A stretch of 64,000 nt of DNA from Lachnospiraceae bacterium (GTDB lineage Bacteria; Bacillota; Clostridia; Lachnospirales; Lachnospiraceae). The position numbers and the translations under genes were made by a program. The notes beneath the pieces are model-generated. The model ran no database searches and had not been told where the DNA came from. It was given only the letters and a program-made list of their open reading frames with translations. Of this stretch, positions 32,678 through 41,742 are shown in pieces (position 1 is the first letter of the stretch; every line of letters starts with the position of its first letter). The DNA is taken from positions 1-64,000 of the forward strand of contig JAGKTQ010000011.1 of NCBI GenBank assembly GCA_021153325.1, written 5' to 3'.

Positions 32678-33523
32678 ATTGGAAACAAGTTCACAAAATG
32701 CAGCTCCACCAATAATAAGGGCAGTGCCGATTATCTGTGCTATGCTCATTCTTTCTTTCAAAAAAATAACGGCAAAGAGTACAGCGGAAAGTGGTTCCAA
32801 ATAGCCGCAAATTGCCACAGTTTGTACGGGGAGTTTCCCAATAGAAGAAAAATAGCAATAACAGCCGATTCCTGTATTAAATAATCCAAGAATCAGTATC
32901 GGTGTCCAATCTTCATTGGTGGGCAGCGCAAAGCTGCGGTTCCTACTTACATAAACAGCAACAGTCAGAAAACTGACCAACAATTGAATCATAGAATTTT
33001 CAAGACCAACGATGTGTTCAGCCTTTTTATTGAAGATTACCATAAAAGCATACATAACTGCTGACATTGCACCACAGAATAATCCAAATGCATTGCTTTG
33101 TGTACCTAATAATTGTCCATTTACCAGAATAAGTCCCAATAAAACAAGTAAGAATCCCATTATTTTTTTCCATGATAGACTTTCATGAAATAAGAGTGGT
33201 GAAAGGATGATTACTAGAATCGGGCTACAGTAATAGCATAAGGAAGAAATGCTGACTCCAATCTGTTGATAGGCTTCATAGAGGAACATCCAGCTTGCGC
33301 CCATTGCTATACCAGATATGCTTAGTGCTAAAAATTCTTTTTTCTTTTTCCAGAAAGAAAATTCCCTTCTTGTAAACAAAAAGAAAAGGAGTAATAAGGA
33401 ACTTCCAATCAGTGTCCGCCAAAATACAATTTCCACGCTGGATAAAAAAATCTGACTTGCCACGATTCCGTTAGAGCCAAATAAAAGTAGAGCAAAAATA
33501 TATTTTATGTAAGATTTTTTCAT
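32657..33523 (-). CDS. EamA/DMT family transporter
   Basis: The 288-aa product has ten membrane segments in two EamA repeats; VFWRTLIGSSLLLLFF and SYCCYFSSIGKLPVQTVAICGYLEPLSAV-type motifs (here YFSSIGKLPVQTVA and GYLEPLSAVLFAV) are typical of RhaT/YdcZ-like drug/metabolite exporters. The substrate is unknown. It is divergent from a LysR gene across a 135-base gap containing an inverted repeat, so it is probably controlled by that LysR. Confidence 0.9.
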   Translation of the reverse strand: MKKSYIKYIFALLLFGSNGIVASQIFLSSVEIVFWRTLIGSSLLLLFFLFTRREFSFWKKKKEFLALSISGIAMGASWMFLYEAYQQIGVSISSLCYYCSPILVIILSPLLFHESLSWKKIMGFLLVLLGLILVNGQLLGTQSNAFGLFCGAMSAVMYAFMVIFNKKAEHIVGLENSMIQLLVSFLTVAVYVSRNRSFALPTNEDWTPILILGLFNTGIGCYCYFSSIGKLPVQTVAICGYLEPLSAVLFAVIFLKERMSIAQIIGTALIIGGAAFCELVSNKKVPQT

Positions 33524-33540
33524 AAGGATACCTTCCTGTA

Positions 33541-33562
33541 AGCAATGATTTCATATATTGCT
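33541..33562. promoter_or_regulatory. LysR-type inverted repeat
   Basis: AGCAAT (33541-33546) and ATTGCT (33557-33562) form a perfect inverted repeat with a 10-base spacer containing the T-N11-A pattern of LysR operators, just upstream of the EamA start. Confidence 0.5.
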
Positions 33563-33658
33563 TTTTTTCTGAAATAGTGTATCATAAGAAAAAAGATTAC
33601 AAAAACGAATATTTATCATATGAATTATGACATTTTCAGATGAAAGAGGCGCGTAAGC

Positions 33659-34525
33659 ATGGATATGAATATTCAAAAATATTTGGCATTTATGAAGACA
33701 GTGGAACTTGGTAGCTTTACGAAGGCAGCAGAAATCTTGAATTATTCCCAATCTGGTATTAGCCGGATGATCAATGATTTAGAAAAAGAATGGAAGGTAT
33801 CCCTTTTAGAAAGGGGGCGCGCAGGTGTAAAACTGACCTCAGATGGTCTAAAGCTTCTTCCCTATGTTAAAAATGTCTGTTTAGAGTACGAAAAATTACA
33901 AATGCAAGTAGATGGATTAAATGGGCTGAAGTCTGGTTTGATCCGCATAGGAACTTTTTCCAGTGTAGCAACGCATTGGCTTCCCAATATAATCAAAGAA
34001 TTTCAAAAGGATTATCCTGCTATTGATTACGAGTTATTGCTGGGCGATTATACGGAAATTGAAGAATGGATATTGGATGGACGTGTGGATTGTGGATTTT
34101 TGCGCTTGCCAACCCACCCTGATCTGGACACGATCTTTTTAGAACAGGATAAACTGCTTGCTGTTTTACCAGAAGATCATCCGCTTGCGGAATGTGATAA
34201 ATTTCCGGTGCAAGCATTGTGTAAGGAACCTTTTATGCTATTAGAAAAAGGTGCTAAAGCGGAAATCTCTGAAGTTTTTGAGCGGTATCATTTAGAGCCA
34301 CATGTTCATTTTACTACATGGGATGATTATGCTATTATGTCAATGGTAGAAAGTGGTTTAGGCATTAGTATTCTGCCACAATTGATATTAAAACGAGTAC
34401 CTTATCACATTGTTGTAAAGGAGTTAGATGTACCCGCCTATCGAAATATAGGACTTGCCGTAAGAAACAAAAAAACGATCTCGCTGGCGGTGGAAAAGTT
34501 TATGGAATATTTGCAATATAGATAA
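33659..34525 (+). CDS. LysR family transcriptional regulator
   Basis: The 288-aa product has the LysR HTH at residues 3-60 (FMKTVELGSFTKAAEILNYS, QSGISRMINDLEKE) and a two-lobed ligand domain. It is divergent from the EamA exporter gene, the classical arrangement in which a LysR protein controls the neighbour. The co-inducer is probably the exported compound, which is unknown. ATG 33659 is the second gene start in the divergent gap; an in-frame ATG two codons later is equally possible. Confidence 0.9.
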   Translation: MDMNIQKYLAFMKTVELGSFTKAAEILNYSQSGISRMINDLEKEWKVSLLERGRAGVKLTSDGLKLLPYVKNVCLEYEKLQMQVDGLNGLKSGLIRIGTFSSVATHWLPNIIKEFQKDYPAIDYELLLGDYTEIEEWILDGRVDCGFLRLPTHPDLDTIFLEQDKLLAVLPEDHPLAECDKFPVQALCKEPFMLLEKGAKAEISEVFERYHLEPHVHFTTWDDYAIMSMVESGLGISILPQLILKRVPYHIVVKELDVPAYRNIGLAVRNKKTISLAVEKFMEYLQYR

Positions 34526-34574
34526 TTTGTGTGAAAGGATATAATAAGAAAAATTGGATTTTACGGAGGATAAT

Positions 34575-35075
34575 ATGCAGATAGAATATAGGATTGCTTG
34601 CATAGAAGATTTGAAAGAAATATGTGATCTTGTTAAAAATGCAATCAATACGATGATCGAACAGAATATTTTGCAATGGGATGAAATTTATCCAAATGAA
34701 GAAGTTTTAAGAGAAGATATCAATAAAAGACAGCTTTATGTTGGAGCTGCTGATAAACAGATAGCTGTTATTTATGTCATAAATCAAGAGTGTGATGCGG
34801 AATATAAAAATGGAAAATGGAAATATGAAGATAAGCCATTCTGCATCATACATAGATTATGCGTAAATCCCCTTTTTCAAAATAAAGGTGTTGGAAGAAT
34901 TACTTTGCAGCATATCGAAAAGGAAGCAGAGAAAATGGGATTTCATGCAATTCGATTAGATGCGTTTACTAAAAACCCATTTGCGTTAAAGTTATATGAT
35001 AGTTTTGGATATTCACGTGTAGGATATGCAGACTGGCGCAAGGGTAGATTTTACCTAATGGAAAAGTATTTATAA
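34575..35075 (+). CDS. GNAT family N-acetyltransferase
   Basis: The 166-aa product has strand 4 and the pyrophosphate loop IIHRLCVNPLFQNKGVGRIT (Q-N-K-G-V-G) and the C-terminal DAFTKNPFALKLYDSFGY. It is a small-molecule-type acetyltransferase of unknown substrate. CGGAGG is well placed before ATG 34575. The gene is 49 bases after the LysR gene and ends in a bidirectional terminator. Confidence 0.85.
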   Translation: MQIEYRIACIEDLKEICDLVKNAINTMIEQNILQWDEIYPNEEVLREDINKRQLYVGAADKQIAVIYVINQECDAEYKNGKWKYEDKPFCIIHRLCVNPLFQNKGVGRITLQHIEKEAEKMGFHAIRLDAFTKNPFALKLYDSFGYSRVGYADWRKGRFYLMEKYL

Positions 35076-35079
35076 GGAA

Positions 35080-35119
35080 AAAGCAGCCTGCCAGATACAT
35101 GATGGCAAGCTGCTTTTTC
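35080..35119. terminator. Bidirectional terminator
   Basis: A 12-13-bp stem (35081-35093 with 35103-35115, one mismatch) has a T-run on both strands, between the GNAT gene and the convergent Cys-rich gene. Confidence 0.85.
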
Positions 35120-35128
35120 TATACTTTA

Positions 35129-35467
35129 TTATGGCATCGGGCACTCGCAGTCAATGGAGACCTTATCTTCATCAAAGCATGCCATTACTGCATAATTAAT
35201 TGGAATTTTCACGCAGATCTTTTGGGTAATATCAATGTGAAGAATATCATTACACGGGGCTTTGTGGCATGCGACAAGCGGTTCACCACAGCATTCTATT
35301 TCTACGTTGCATATAGATACATTAGGTTTTAACGTAATTGGCAGACTGATGTCGGCATATTGATAGCCGGTCTGCTTACAGCTTCCTTCTTTACAAGTAT
35401 GATCCTTGCATCCGCCAGGAGGGAAAGGAGGGTATTCCAAAATGTGTTCTTGTTCTTCCATTATCAT
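35129..35467 (-). CDS. Cysteine-rich small protein of unknown function
   Basis: The 112-aa product has a proline- and cysteine-rich start (YPPFPPGGCKDHTCKEGSCK) and then an all-beta part, ISLPITLKPNVSICNVEIEC to IPINYAVMACFDED, with eleven or so cysteines overall. The beta part resembles DUF3794/SipL-type spore-envelope modules only loosely. No signal peptide is seen if ATG 35467 is used; a longer hydrophobic N-terminus from 35608 is AT-rich and unlikely. A role as metal-binding or spore-coat protein is speculation. Confidence 0.55.
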   Translation of the reverse strand: MIMEEQEHILEYPPFPPGGCKDHTCKEGSCKQTGYQYADISLPITLKPNVSICNVEIECCGEPLVACHKAPCNDILHIDITQKICVKIPINYAVMACFDEDKVSIDCECPMP

Positions 35468-35626
35468 TACACTTCTTTCTTTTTGTAAGTTATAATATAT
35501 TATATGTAAGATAGAATAAAAAAGTGTAAAGAAAAGGAAATTTAATACACGGAATGCAGCGTAAAGTGTTATACTATAAAAAAGTGATCGTATGAAAAAA
35601 GTGTACAAAAGGGAAGAGGTAGGCTT

Positions 35627-37774
35627 ATGGGAGAAGGAAACGGAGAAGGAAATACATACAATAATTTTATAGATGAATTGACGGGAATCTATAATAGACA
35701 GGGATTTTATCAGTATACAGCAAATCTATTAAAGCAGCATCCGGATATTTCATTTTGTTTACTTTATTGGAATGTTCGTAAGTTTAAAGTTGTAAATGAT
35801 TTATTCGGAAGAGAATCAGGTGATAAGGTTCTGATTTATCTTGCCAATGCTTTAAAAGAAGAATTTGGCAAGGAGACAGCTTCTTATGGAAGATTAGAAG
35901 GAGACAATTTTGTTTGCTGCGTTCCAATGGATATTATTGAACAAGAAAAATGGGTTCGTTTAGGAGATGTCAGTTTTGATGCGGATGATTCGGAGTACCA
36001 TTTTTATTCTTGCTGTGGACTGTACAAGATTATTGATCCGGAAATATCCGTTGCCAAAATGGTAGACAGAGCCCGCGTTGCAATGGACACGGTAAAAAAT
36101 AATTATTTGAAGCCGTATGCATGGTATGAAGAAAGTATGTGGGGTTCCATGGTTGAGGAACAACAAATGAACAATGCTTTCCGAAAGGCAATTACGGAAA
36201 AACAGTTCAAAGTATTTTATCAACCACTTTGTCGGGCAACAGATGGGGTTATTACGGGAGCAGAAGCGCTTGTACGATGGGAGAAGCCGGGTGAAGGGAT
36301 GATCTCACCGGGGAAATTTATTCCTATTTTTGAAAAAAATGGATTGGTAAGTATTTTGGATCATTATGTATGGGGCGAAGTGTGCCGCATGCAGAAAAAG
36401 CGCATAGATCAAGGATTAAGAGTAGTTCCGGTTTCCATCAATGTATCAAGAGTAGAATTTTATAATCCACATCTTTGTGAAGAAATATATGATATTGTAC
36501 AAAAATACAATGTTCCAACGGATCTGATCAAAATAGAAATAACAGAAAGTGCTTATGCGGCAGACCCTACTTTAGTTCAGGATGCAGTAAGAAAGCTGCA
36601 TGAATATGGTTTTATTGTTTTAATGGATGATTTTGGAAGCGGCGCCTCTTCTTTAAATACATTAAAAGATTTACCGATTGATGTATTGAAGATCGACATG
36701 AAATTCATTGACAGCTTTGACAAGAATCAAAAGTCAGCTGTTATTTTAGAGGCTGTTATCCGTATGGCAAAATGGATGCAGTTAAGTACCGTAGCAGAAG
36801 GTGTTGAAACAAAAAAAGAGTGGGAATATTTAAAAAGTATGGAATGCGATGTGGTACAAGGTTATTACTTTTACCATCCGATGCCAGAAGCGGAATTTGA
36901 ACGCCTGCTCAATCAGTCAATGACAAAGTATGCAGATATAGATAGAGATATACCAGAGTTGGATGATGTGATACAAGATGCATTCAGTCATGGAAATTCC
37001 AAAGAAAGCATGATCTTTTACAGTATGCTAGGCGGAATGGGAATTTTTGAAATGACAGAAGATAAGTTGGAGATACTTCAGGTAAACCGCGGCTATTACG
37101 AGGTCATATATGGAGAAGAAACATCATTACGGGAATTTTCCAAGTCGTTAAATAAGCTAGTGAAAGAACCGGAAAAAACAGTTTTAATGGAAAAGTGCCA
37201 GATCGCTAAAACGACTGATGAAATGCAGCAGGCGCAGATTCATTATGAGCGTGAAGATGGAAAGTTTATTTGGCTGAATGTAAAAGTGCGTTATATAGGA
37301 AGCCGTGGAAAAAGGTCTTTATTCTATTTTGCGATCGATAATATTGAAGAAATTAAGAAGGCGGAGCAGGAAAGATACCTTTTGGACTACAGCGCTGCAC
37401 TGGTAAAAGTATTTGATAAAGTATACCGTATGGATTATGAGCATGGTATGGTCGAAGTGCTGCACAGTGGCGAATCTAGCATGAAAATAAAAGAGAAATA
37501 TTATTTTGTTAATTTCTTTGAAAAGTTCCATAATAGTATTGAATGGGAGGGCAACAAAAATGTTGCATCCATAATCGCTAACAGAGAGCTTTTAGATCAA
37601 GAGCTGGTAAAGAGTAAAAATGGTAGTTTTTCTGTACATTACAAGGTAAAGAATGAACGGCTGGATATCAAAGAGGTTTCAGCAATGTTTTTCAAAGTGG
37701 AACTTCAGGATGGAAGGGAAGAATATCTTTGTTGTATTAAAAAAGAAAGAGAAACAAAGAGAGCCGTTGAATGA
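35627..37774 (+). CDS. GGDEF-EAL-PAS protein; c-di-GMP phosphodiesterase with degenerate GGDEF
   Basis: The 715-aa cytoplasmic protein has a GGDEF domain (residues 12-165), an EAL domain (185-430) and a PAS-like part (465-580), then a last region of unclear fold. The GGDEF motif is EGDNF (91-95) and the metal-binding aspartates before it are replaced (WNVRKFKVVND), so no cyclase activity is expected. The EAL part is complete: Glu213 (EALVRW), Asn272, Glu304, Asp334/Asp335 (DDFGSG), Lys355, Glu391 and Gln411. It should hydrolyse c-di-GMP to pGpG, perhaps controlled by GTP binding to the dead GGDEF. It has its own terminator. Confidence 0.9.
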   Translation: MGEGNGEGNTYNNFIDELTGIYNRQGFYQYTANLLKQHPDISFCLLYWNVRKFKVVNDLFGRESGDKVLIYLANALKEEFGKETASYGRLEGDNFVCCVPMDIIEQEKWVRLGDVSFDADDSEYHFYSCCGLYKIIDPEISVAKMVDRARVAMDTVKNNYLKPYAWYEESMWGSMVEEQQMNNAFRKAITEKQFKVFYQPLCRATDGVITGAEALVRWEKPGEGMISPGKFIPIFEKNGLVSILDHYVWGEVCRMQKKRIDQGLRVVPVSINVSRVEFYNPHLCEEIYDIVQKYNVPTDLIKIEITESAYAADPTLVQDAVRKLHEYGFIVLMDDFGSGASSLNTLKDLPIDVLKIDMKFIDSFDKNQKSAVILEAVIRMAKWMQLSTVAEGVETKKEWEYLKSMECDVVQGYYFYHPMPEAEFERLLNQSMTKYADIDRDIPELDDVIQDAFSHGNSKESMIFYSMLGGMGIFEMTEDKLEILQVNRGYYEVIYGEETSLREFSKSLNKLVKEPEKTVLMEKCQIAKTTDEMQQAQIHYEREDGKFIWLNVKVRYIGSRGKRSLFYFAIDNIEEIKKAEQERYLLDYSAALVKVFDKVYRMDYEHGMVEVLHSGESSMKIKEKYYFVNFFEKFHNSIEWEGNKNVASIIANRELLDQELVKSKNGSFSVHYKVKNERLDIKEVSAMFFKVELQDGREEYLCCIKKERETKRAVE

Positions 37775-37793
37775 TGGCAGAATAAATTATGAA

Positions 37794-37833
37794 AATGCAT
37801 ACTGACGAAAGTTGCGTCGGTATGCATTTTTTT
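37794..37833 (+). terminator. Intrinsic terminator
   Basis: A 14-bp stem with one G-T pair (37794-37807 with 37815-37828) is followed by TTTTT. Confidence 0.88.
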
Positions 37834-37878
37834 ATTGTCTTGCAATATATTTTATAAACAAGATATTTGGAGTCGTTT

Positions 37879-38730
37879 ATGAAAATATCTTTAGACAAAG
37901 ACGGATTGTCATTAAAGGACTTGGGAAAACCACTTTTTGGAATAGGGCTTTTGTTTGCAGCCTTTTTCTTTGGCAGGGGAGTTGCGTATGTGAATCAGGA
38001 AGAAACGGGCGAGCTAACAGAAACAGTAAACAGTGCCGTGATGGAAGCAGAAAACTGGGGATTGGGATTTGGCACAGAAGGAGCGCAGCCTACCGGGAAT
38101 GTTACCACAGAGGAATTGGGACAATACGATGCCCATTATGTAGGTGACAGCAGTGAAAAAGTGATTTATCTTACTTTCGATGCAGGATATGAAAACGGAA
38201 ATACCGCAGCAATTTTGGATGCCTTAAAAAAACATAATGTATCTGCCACTTTTTTTGTTGTAGGACATTATTTGGAGTCTGCACCGGATTTAGTAAAGCG
38301 GATGGTGGAGGAAGGACATTCCGTCGGGAATCATACATACCATCATCTAGATATGTCTTCCATTTCTAACAAAGAGTCTTTTCAAAAAGAAATGGATGAT
38401 GTAGCAAATTTATTTAAAGAAATTACAGGAGAAGAAATGGCAATGTATTATCGACCGCCACAGGGAAAATATAGTACAGAAAACTTAAAAATGGCGAAGG
38501 ATTTAGGGTATCATACGTTTTTCTGGAGTCTTGCGTATGTAGACTGGTATCAGGATAAACAACCGACCAAAGAAGAGGCATTTAATAAATTAGTGGGGCG
38601 TATTCATCCGGGGGCAATCGTACTTTTGCACAGTACCTCCAAAACGAATGCGGAAATATTGGATGAACTGCTGACGAAATGGGAAGAGATGGGATACACG
38701 TTTCGAACCTTGGAGGATTTTGTAAAATAA
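37879..38730 (+). CDS. PdaA-like delta-lactam-biosynthetic de-N-acetylase
   Basis: The 283-aa product has one N-terminal membrane segment (about 17-38) and a NodB deacetylase domain of the PdaA branch, marked by TFDAGYENG (Asp101) in place of the usual TFDDGP. His152 and His156 (GNHTYHH), Arg192 (YRPPQGKYS) and His251 (LLHST) are also present. PdaA removes the acetyl group from MurNAc during delta-lactam formation in the spore cortex. ATG 37879 follows GGAG. It implies that the host can sporulate or has repurposed this enzyme; the amidase/deacetylase fusion at 22651 may act on the same polymer. Confidence 0.88.
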   Translation: MKISLDKDGLSLKDLGKPLFGIGLLFAAFFFGRGVAYVNQEETGELTETVNSAVMEAENWGLGFGTEGAQPTGNVTTEELGQYDAHYVGDSSEKVIYLTFDAGYENGNTAAILDALKKHNVSATFFVVGHYLESAPDLVKRMVEEGHSVGNHTYHHLDMSSISNKESFQKEMDDVANLFKEITGEEMAMYYRPPQGKYSTENLKMAKDLGYHTFFWSLAYVDWYQDKQPTKEEAFNKLVGRIHPGAIVLLHSTSKTNAEILDELLTKWEEMGYTFRTLEDFVK

Positions 38731-38798
38731 AAGGGAATAGTACCATTCTTTTTTGCAATGTGCTAAGATAAAAGAAAACGCGAATCTGAGGTGGTATT

Positions 38799-41669
38799 GT
38801 GCTATTACTGAAAGCGAATCCTGAGTTAAAACAAGTCTTTTCAAGGTTGATCGGAACGGTCAAAGCGCCGGTCAAATGGAAAAATATATTTGCAGTTGCT
38901 AACAATAACTTGATCTTAGTAGGAGAAGTGCGTTCTCTGTTCTTTAGCTTTGACAATAAAAAAGTTTATACAAAGGTCGTAGAAATTCCCTTGGAGAAAA
39001 AGGTCATTGAGCAGATTCCAAACGATACGCTCATGAATAATATGTTGAATATGACTTTATATGCATTTGGAAAATGGGGCTCTATCGGTGGACTAAAGGT
39101 AGAAAAGGATTATGCGACATTGAATGTGCTATTTCAAAATGTGTTTCGTCCGATTGGGGTAGAACCGGGATTTCGTACCGAAAATATGCGCTTTTTTAAA
39201 AATGGCATACAAATAACCTACGAAGAAGTTCTGCAGGCTGCTATGGAACTTTTAAAGAGTGAAGGGAAAGTAGAAGAGCCAGAAGAAGAGCCGGAAGAAG
39301 AGACAATACCGGATGAATTGCATGAACAGGAAACAGACGATACAACAGATGTAGAGTATGCACTGGGACTTTGGCACAAAATCTGCTGGAAAATAGATAG
39401 CGGTATATTCGAGAAAAGTCCGCAGACGGAAAGTGATGCAGTAAAGGCAAGAATCGGGCATAATTTTTATATTACGGATTACCAGTGCCCTCATTGTGGT
39501 GAAAAGTTATATATGGCAAATTATCCAGTCGGCAAGGAGCTGCTGATAGAAACGGAGGAAGCAAGAGTTTTTATGGCACGCTCCTACGCCTGCAATTCCT
39601 GTAATGAGTTCTTTACTCCAAGACCCGGCAAACTTTTACAGGAAGGCGACATTTACAGTCTGAAGTTTGAGGAAGACAGAATGGCTTTTGAAGATTATCT
39701 TGGACTGTTAGGGGAAAAGGCAGAACGGACGATAAACTCCAAATTTAATGAGTATGAATTTGAGAGAAATGCATCGACTGCAGATGAAAAAATGGCGCAG
39801 ACGGCGAAAAATATAGCAGAAAAACAGGCACTGGAGTCTTCAACAGAAAATGCTGCCCAGACAAATATAGTCTTCACAAAAGAGAAAGGAGAGACAGAAA
39901 AAAGCATAGCTGCAGAAAGAATAACAGAGACAGAAACCCCAGCAGCTACAAAAAATAAGGCAGAGACAGAAACCCCAGCAGCTATAAAAAATAAGGCAGA
40001 GACAGAGAGTACTGTAACGGCAGAAAACATAAATATTCCCCCAGTGGTATCCGAAGAAATGGCAGATTCTATAACGAATGTAAAAAATAAACTTGCAGTC
40101 AAGACTACAGAAGAATTAAAAGCGATCTTAAAGAATGCAGCCGAAAATGGCGGTGCTCAAATAGCAGCAATAAAAACACAGTCTGGATCTGGAAGTGTGC
40201 AAGAGTCTGCTCTCACAGCGTCGGATTATATAGAGGCTGTAAAGTCCGTGTTGAAAGAAAAATTGACGGCAAAATATGAGGCACGGATGGGAGCTTTGGA
40301 TAAGCTATCTCCACGACAGCTTTCTGAGTTAAAAAAACAGCTGCAGGAAGAAACGGTTTTGCAGGAAGAGGATAAAGCCCATTACATCAAAAAGATTGAC
40401 AGCAGACTTTACCATGCAGAAGAAAAATTGTTGGAACAGAAGGTAGAGCTTGGTAAAAATAAGACCTTTGAAGAAATCGGTCGAATCATAGAAGAAGTAG
40501 AAAAGCGTGACTGCCCGGAAGAGTTGCGACAGGAAACTTTAAAAAAACTGAAAAAGATCAGACAGGATCGGGCAGAAAGAGAAGTAGAACACCTCATTTT
40601 ACATATGCCGCTGCATTTGGATAGAAAGCAGCTTTCTGTATATTTGGACAAACTGGAGCAATATGAGGGAGTGGATCTGACCCCATACAAAAAGCGGATA
40701 GAAGAACGCAAGGATATGGCGGAAAGAGAAGAGATAGCAACTTTTGTTAAGCGTGGCGGAAAAAAGGACAGGACTGCTTTGTGGGCACTTTATAATGAGT
40801 TGCAGGAGCAGGATTATAAAAAAGAAAATAAAGCGCCATTCTTGGAAAAGATTTATGAAAAAATCCGAAAGATGGATGAAGAAGAAATTGACAGGATCTG
40901 TCCATCGATTACGAGTCTTTCTTATCGGGAAGCTATGGAAGCCTATGAGAAGATCAGTCAGGGTATGTTCTTACCGGAGTTAAAAACAAATACACTGGAA
41001 ATGTTGGAAAGAAGGCTGACAAAGTTAAAAACAGATGAGAGTGTCCAGCTCATGCGAAAGCTGAAAATGGATATGGAAGATAAAATGACAGAGCTGTCAG
41101 GATTTTATTTTTATGATGCCAGAGAAGAACAAAGACAGGCAAAAAAGCAGTCGGAAGAACATGCAGATAAAAGGGAGATCACCGGTGAGGAAAACGAAGA
41201 AAAGAATCTGCGTGCGATGCGGCGTGCAGTAAATGGTTATGCTGCCGGAAGAGAGCCTTACGAATATCCGATTCTTGTAGCAGATACAACGAGAAGTGGG
41301 AATGGAAAGGAAGGTTTTGTCCTGACGCCAGACCACATTTTCTACCATTCTCTTTTAAATAGTGGCGTGATCAGCATTATGGATATTGAAAAGGTGGAAG
41401 AAAGCCGGAGCATTTTTGGAAAGGGCATTTATGTAAATCGCTTTACCGGGAAAAAGGTCAAACTGCCTCATCCGGTAAACAAGGAGGAAGCAGCAGTATT
41501 TGCAGAGCTTTTGGACGAGTTTATATGCTATTTACAGGAAAGACCGGAGTCTAGAAGTATTGCGTATCTTGCAAAAGAAAAACATGAGGTAACATGCTGT
41601 TATCGCTGTGGATTCACCTACAAGGGCGGTAACATTTGTCCGAAATGCGGAAGCAAAATGAACAATTAG
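38799..41669 (+). CDS. 956-aa coiled-coil protein with two zinc ribbons
   Basis: The product starts with GTG 38799 behind GAGGTGG. Residues 1-140 are a globular domain of unknown fold; 155-180 are very acidic. Residues 230-268 hold the first ribbon (Cys230, Cys233, Cys265, Cys268). Residues 320-440 are low-complexity and contain two 12-residue repeats. Residues 460-820 are mostly long helices. Residues 845-925 contain a conserved domain (FVLTPDHIFYHSLLNSGVIS) that looks like a bacterial PH/YcxB type fold. The C-terminus is a second ribbon (Cys934, Cys937, Cys947, Cys950). It is large and cytoplasmic and has no enzyme motif; it may be an adaptor or scaffold. I recognise no named family. Confidence 0.7.
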   Translation: MLLLKANPELKQVFSRLIGTVKAPVKWKNIFAVANNNLILVGEVRSLFFSFDNKKVYTKVVEIPLEKKVIEQIPNDTLMNNMLNMTLYAFGKWGSIGGLKVEKDYATLNVLFQNVFRPIGVEPGFRTENMRFFKNGIQITYEEVLQAAMELLKSEGKVEEPEEEPEEETIPDELHEQETDDTTDVEYALGLWHKICWKIDSGIFEKSPQTESDAVKARIGHNFYITDYQCPHCGEKLYMANYPVGKELLIETEEARVFMARSYACNSCNEFFTPRPGKLLQEGDIYSLKFEEDRMAFEDYLGLLGEKAERTINSKFNEYEFERNASTADEKMAQTAKNIAEKQALESSTENAAQTNIVFTKEKGETEKSIAAERITETETPAATKNKAETETPAAIKNKAETESTVTAENINIPPVVSEEMADSITNVKNKLAVKTTEELKAILKNAAENGGAQIAAIKTQSGSGSVQESALTASDYIEAVKSVLKEKLTAKYEARMGALDKLSPRQLSELKKQLQEETVLQEEDKAHYIKKIDSRLYHAEEKLLEQKVELGKNKTFEEIGRIIEEVEKRDCPEELRQETLKKLKKIRQDRAEREVEHLILHMPLHLDRKQLSVYLDKLEQYEGVDLTPYKKRIEERKDMAEREEIATFVKRGGKKDRTALWALYNELQEQDYKKENKAPFLEKIYEKIRKMDEEEIDRICPSITSLSYREAMEAYEKISQGMFLPELKTNTLEMLERRLTKLKTDESVQLMRKLKMDMEDKMTELSGFYFYDAREEQRQAKKQSEEHADKREITGEENEEKNLRAMRRAVNGYAAGREPYEYPILVADTTRSGNGKEGFVLTPDHIFYHSLLNSGVISIMDIEKVEESRSIFGKGIYVNRFTGKKVKLPHPVNKEEAAVFAELLDEFICYLQERPESRSIAYLAKEKHEVTCCYRCGFTYKGGNICPKCGSKMNN
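39925..40007 (+). repeat. 36-bp coding tandem repeat
   Basis: Two 36-base copies (39925-39960 and 39961-39996, differing in one base) and the start of a third encode the 12-residue unit AETETPAATKNK. The change is in frame and lies in the linker of the zinc-ribbon protein. Confidence 0.9.
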
Positions 41670-41682
41670 CGTACTATTTCAA

Positions 41683-41719
41683 AACCTGTCCTCATATCTT
41701 TTCAAAAACAGGTTGTTTT
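41683..41719 (+). terminator. Weak terminator
   Basis: AACCTGT (41683-41689) pairs with ACAGGTT (41708-41714) over an 18-base loop, followed by GTTTT. Read-through to the P-type ATPase is possible. Confidence 0.45.
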
Positions 41720-41742
41720 AGAAAAGAGAAAGGAAATGGAGA

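Noticed and set aside
39695..40102. Minus-strand open frame of 135 codons within the zinc-ribbon gene
   Set aside because: It is the low-complexity complement of the Glu/Ala/Thr-rich linker and has no ribosome binding site.
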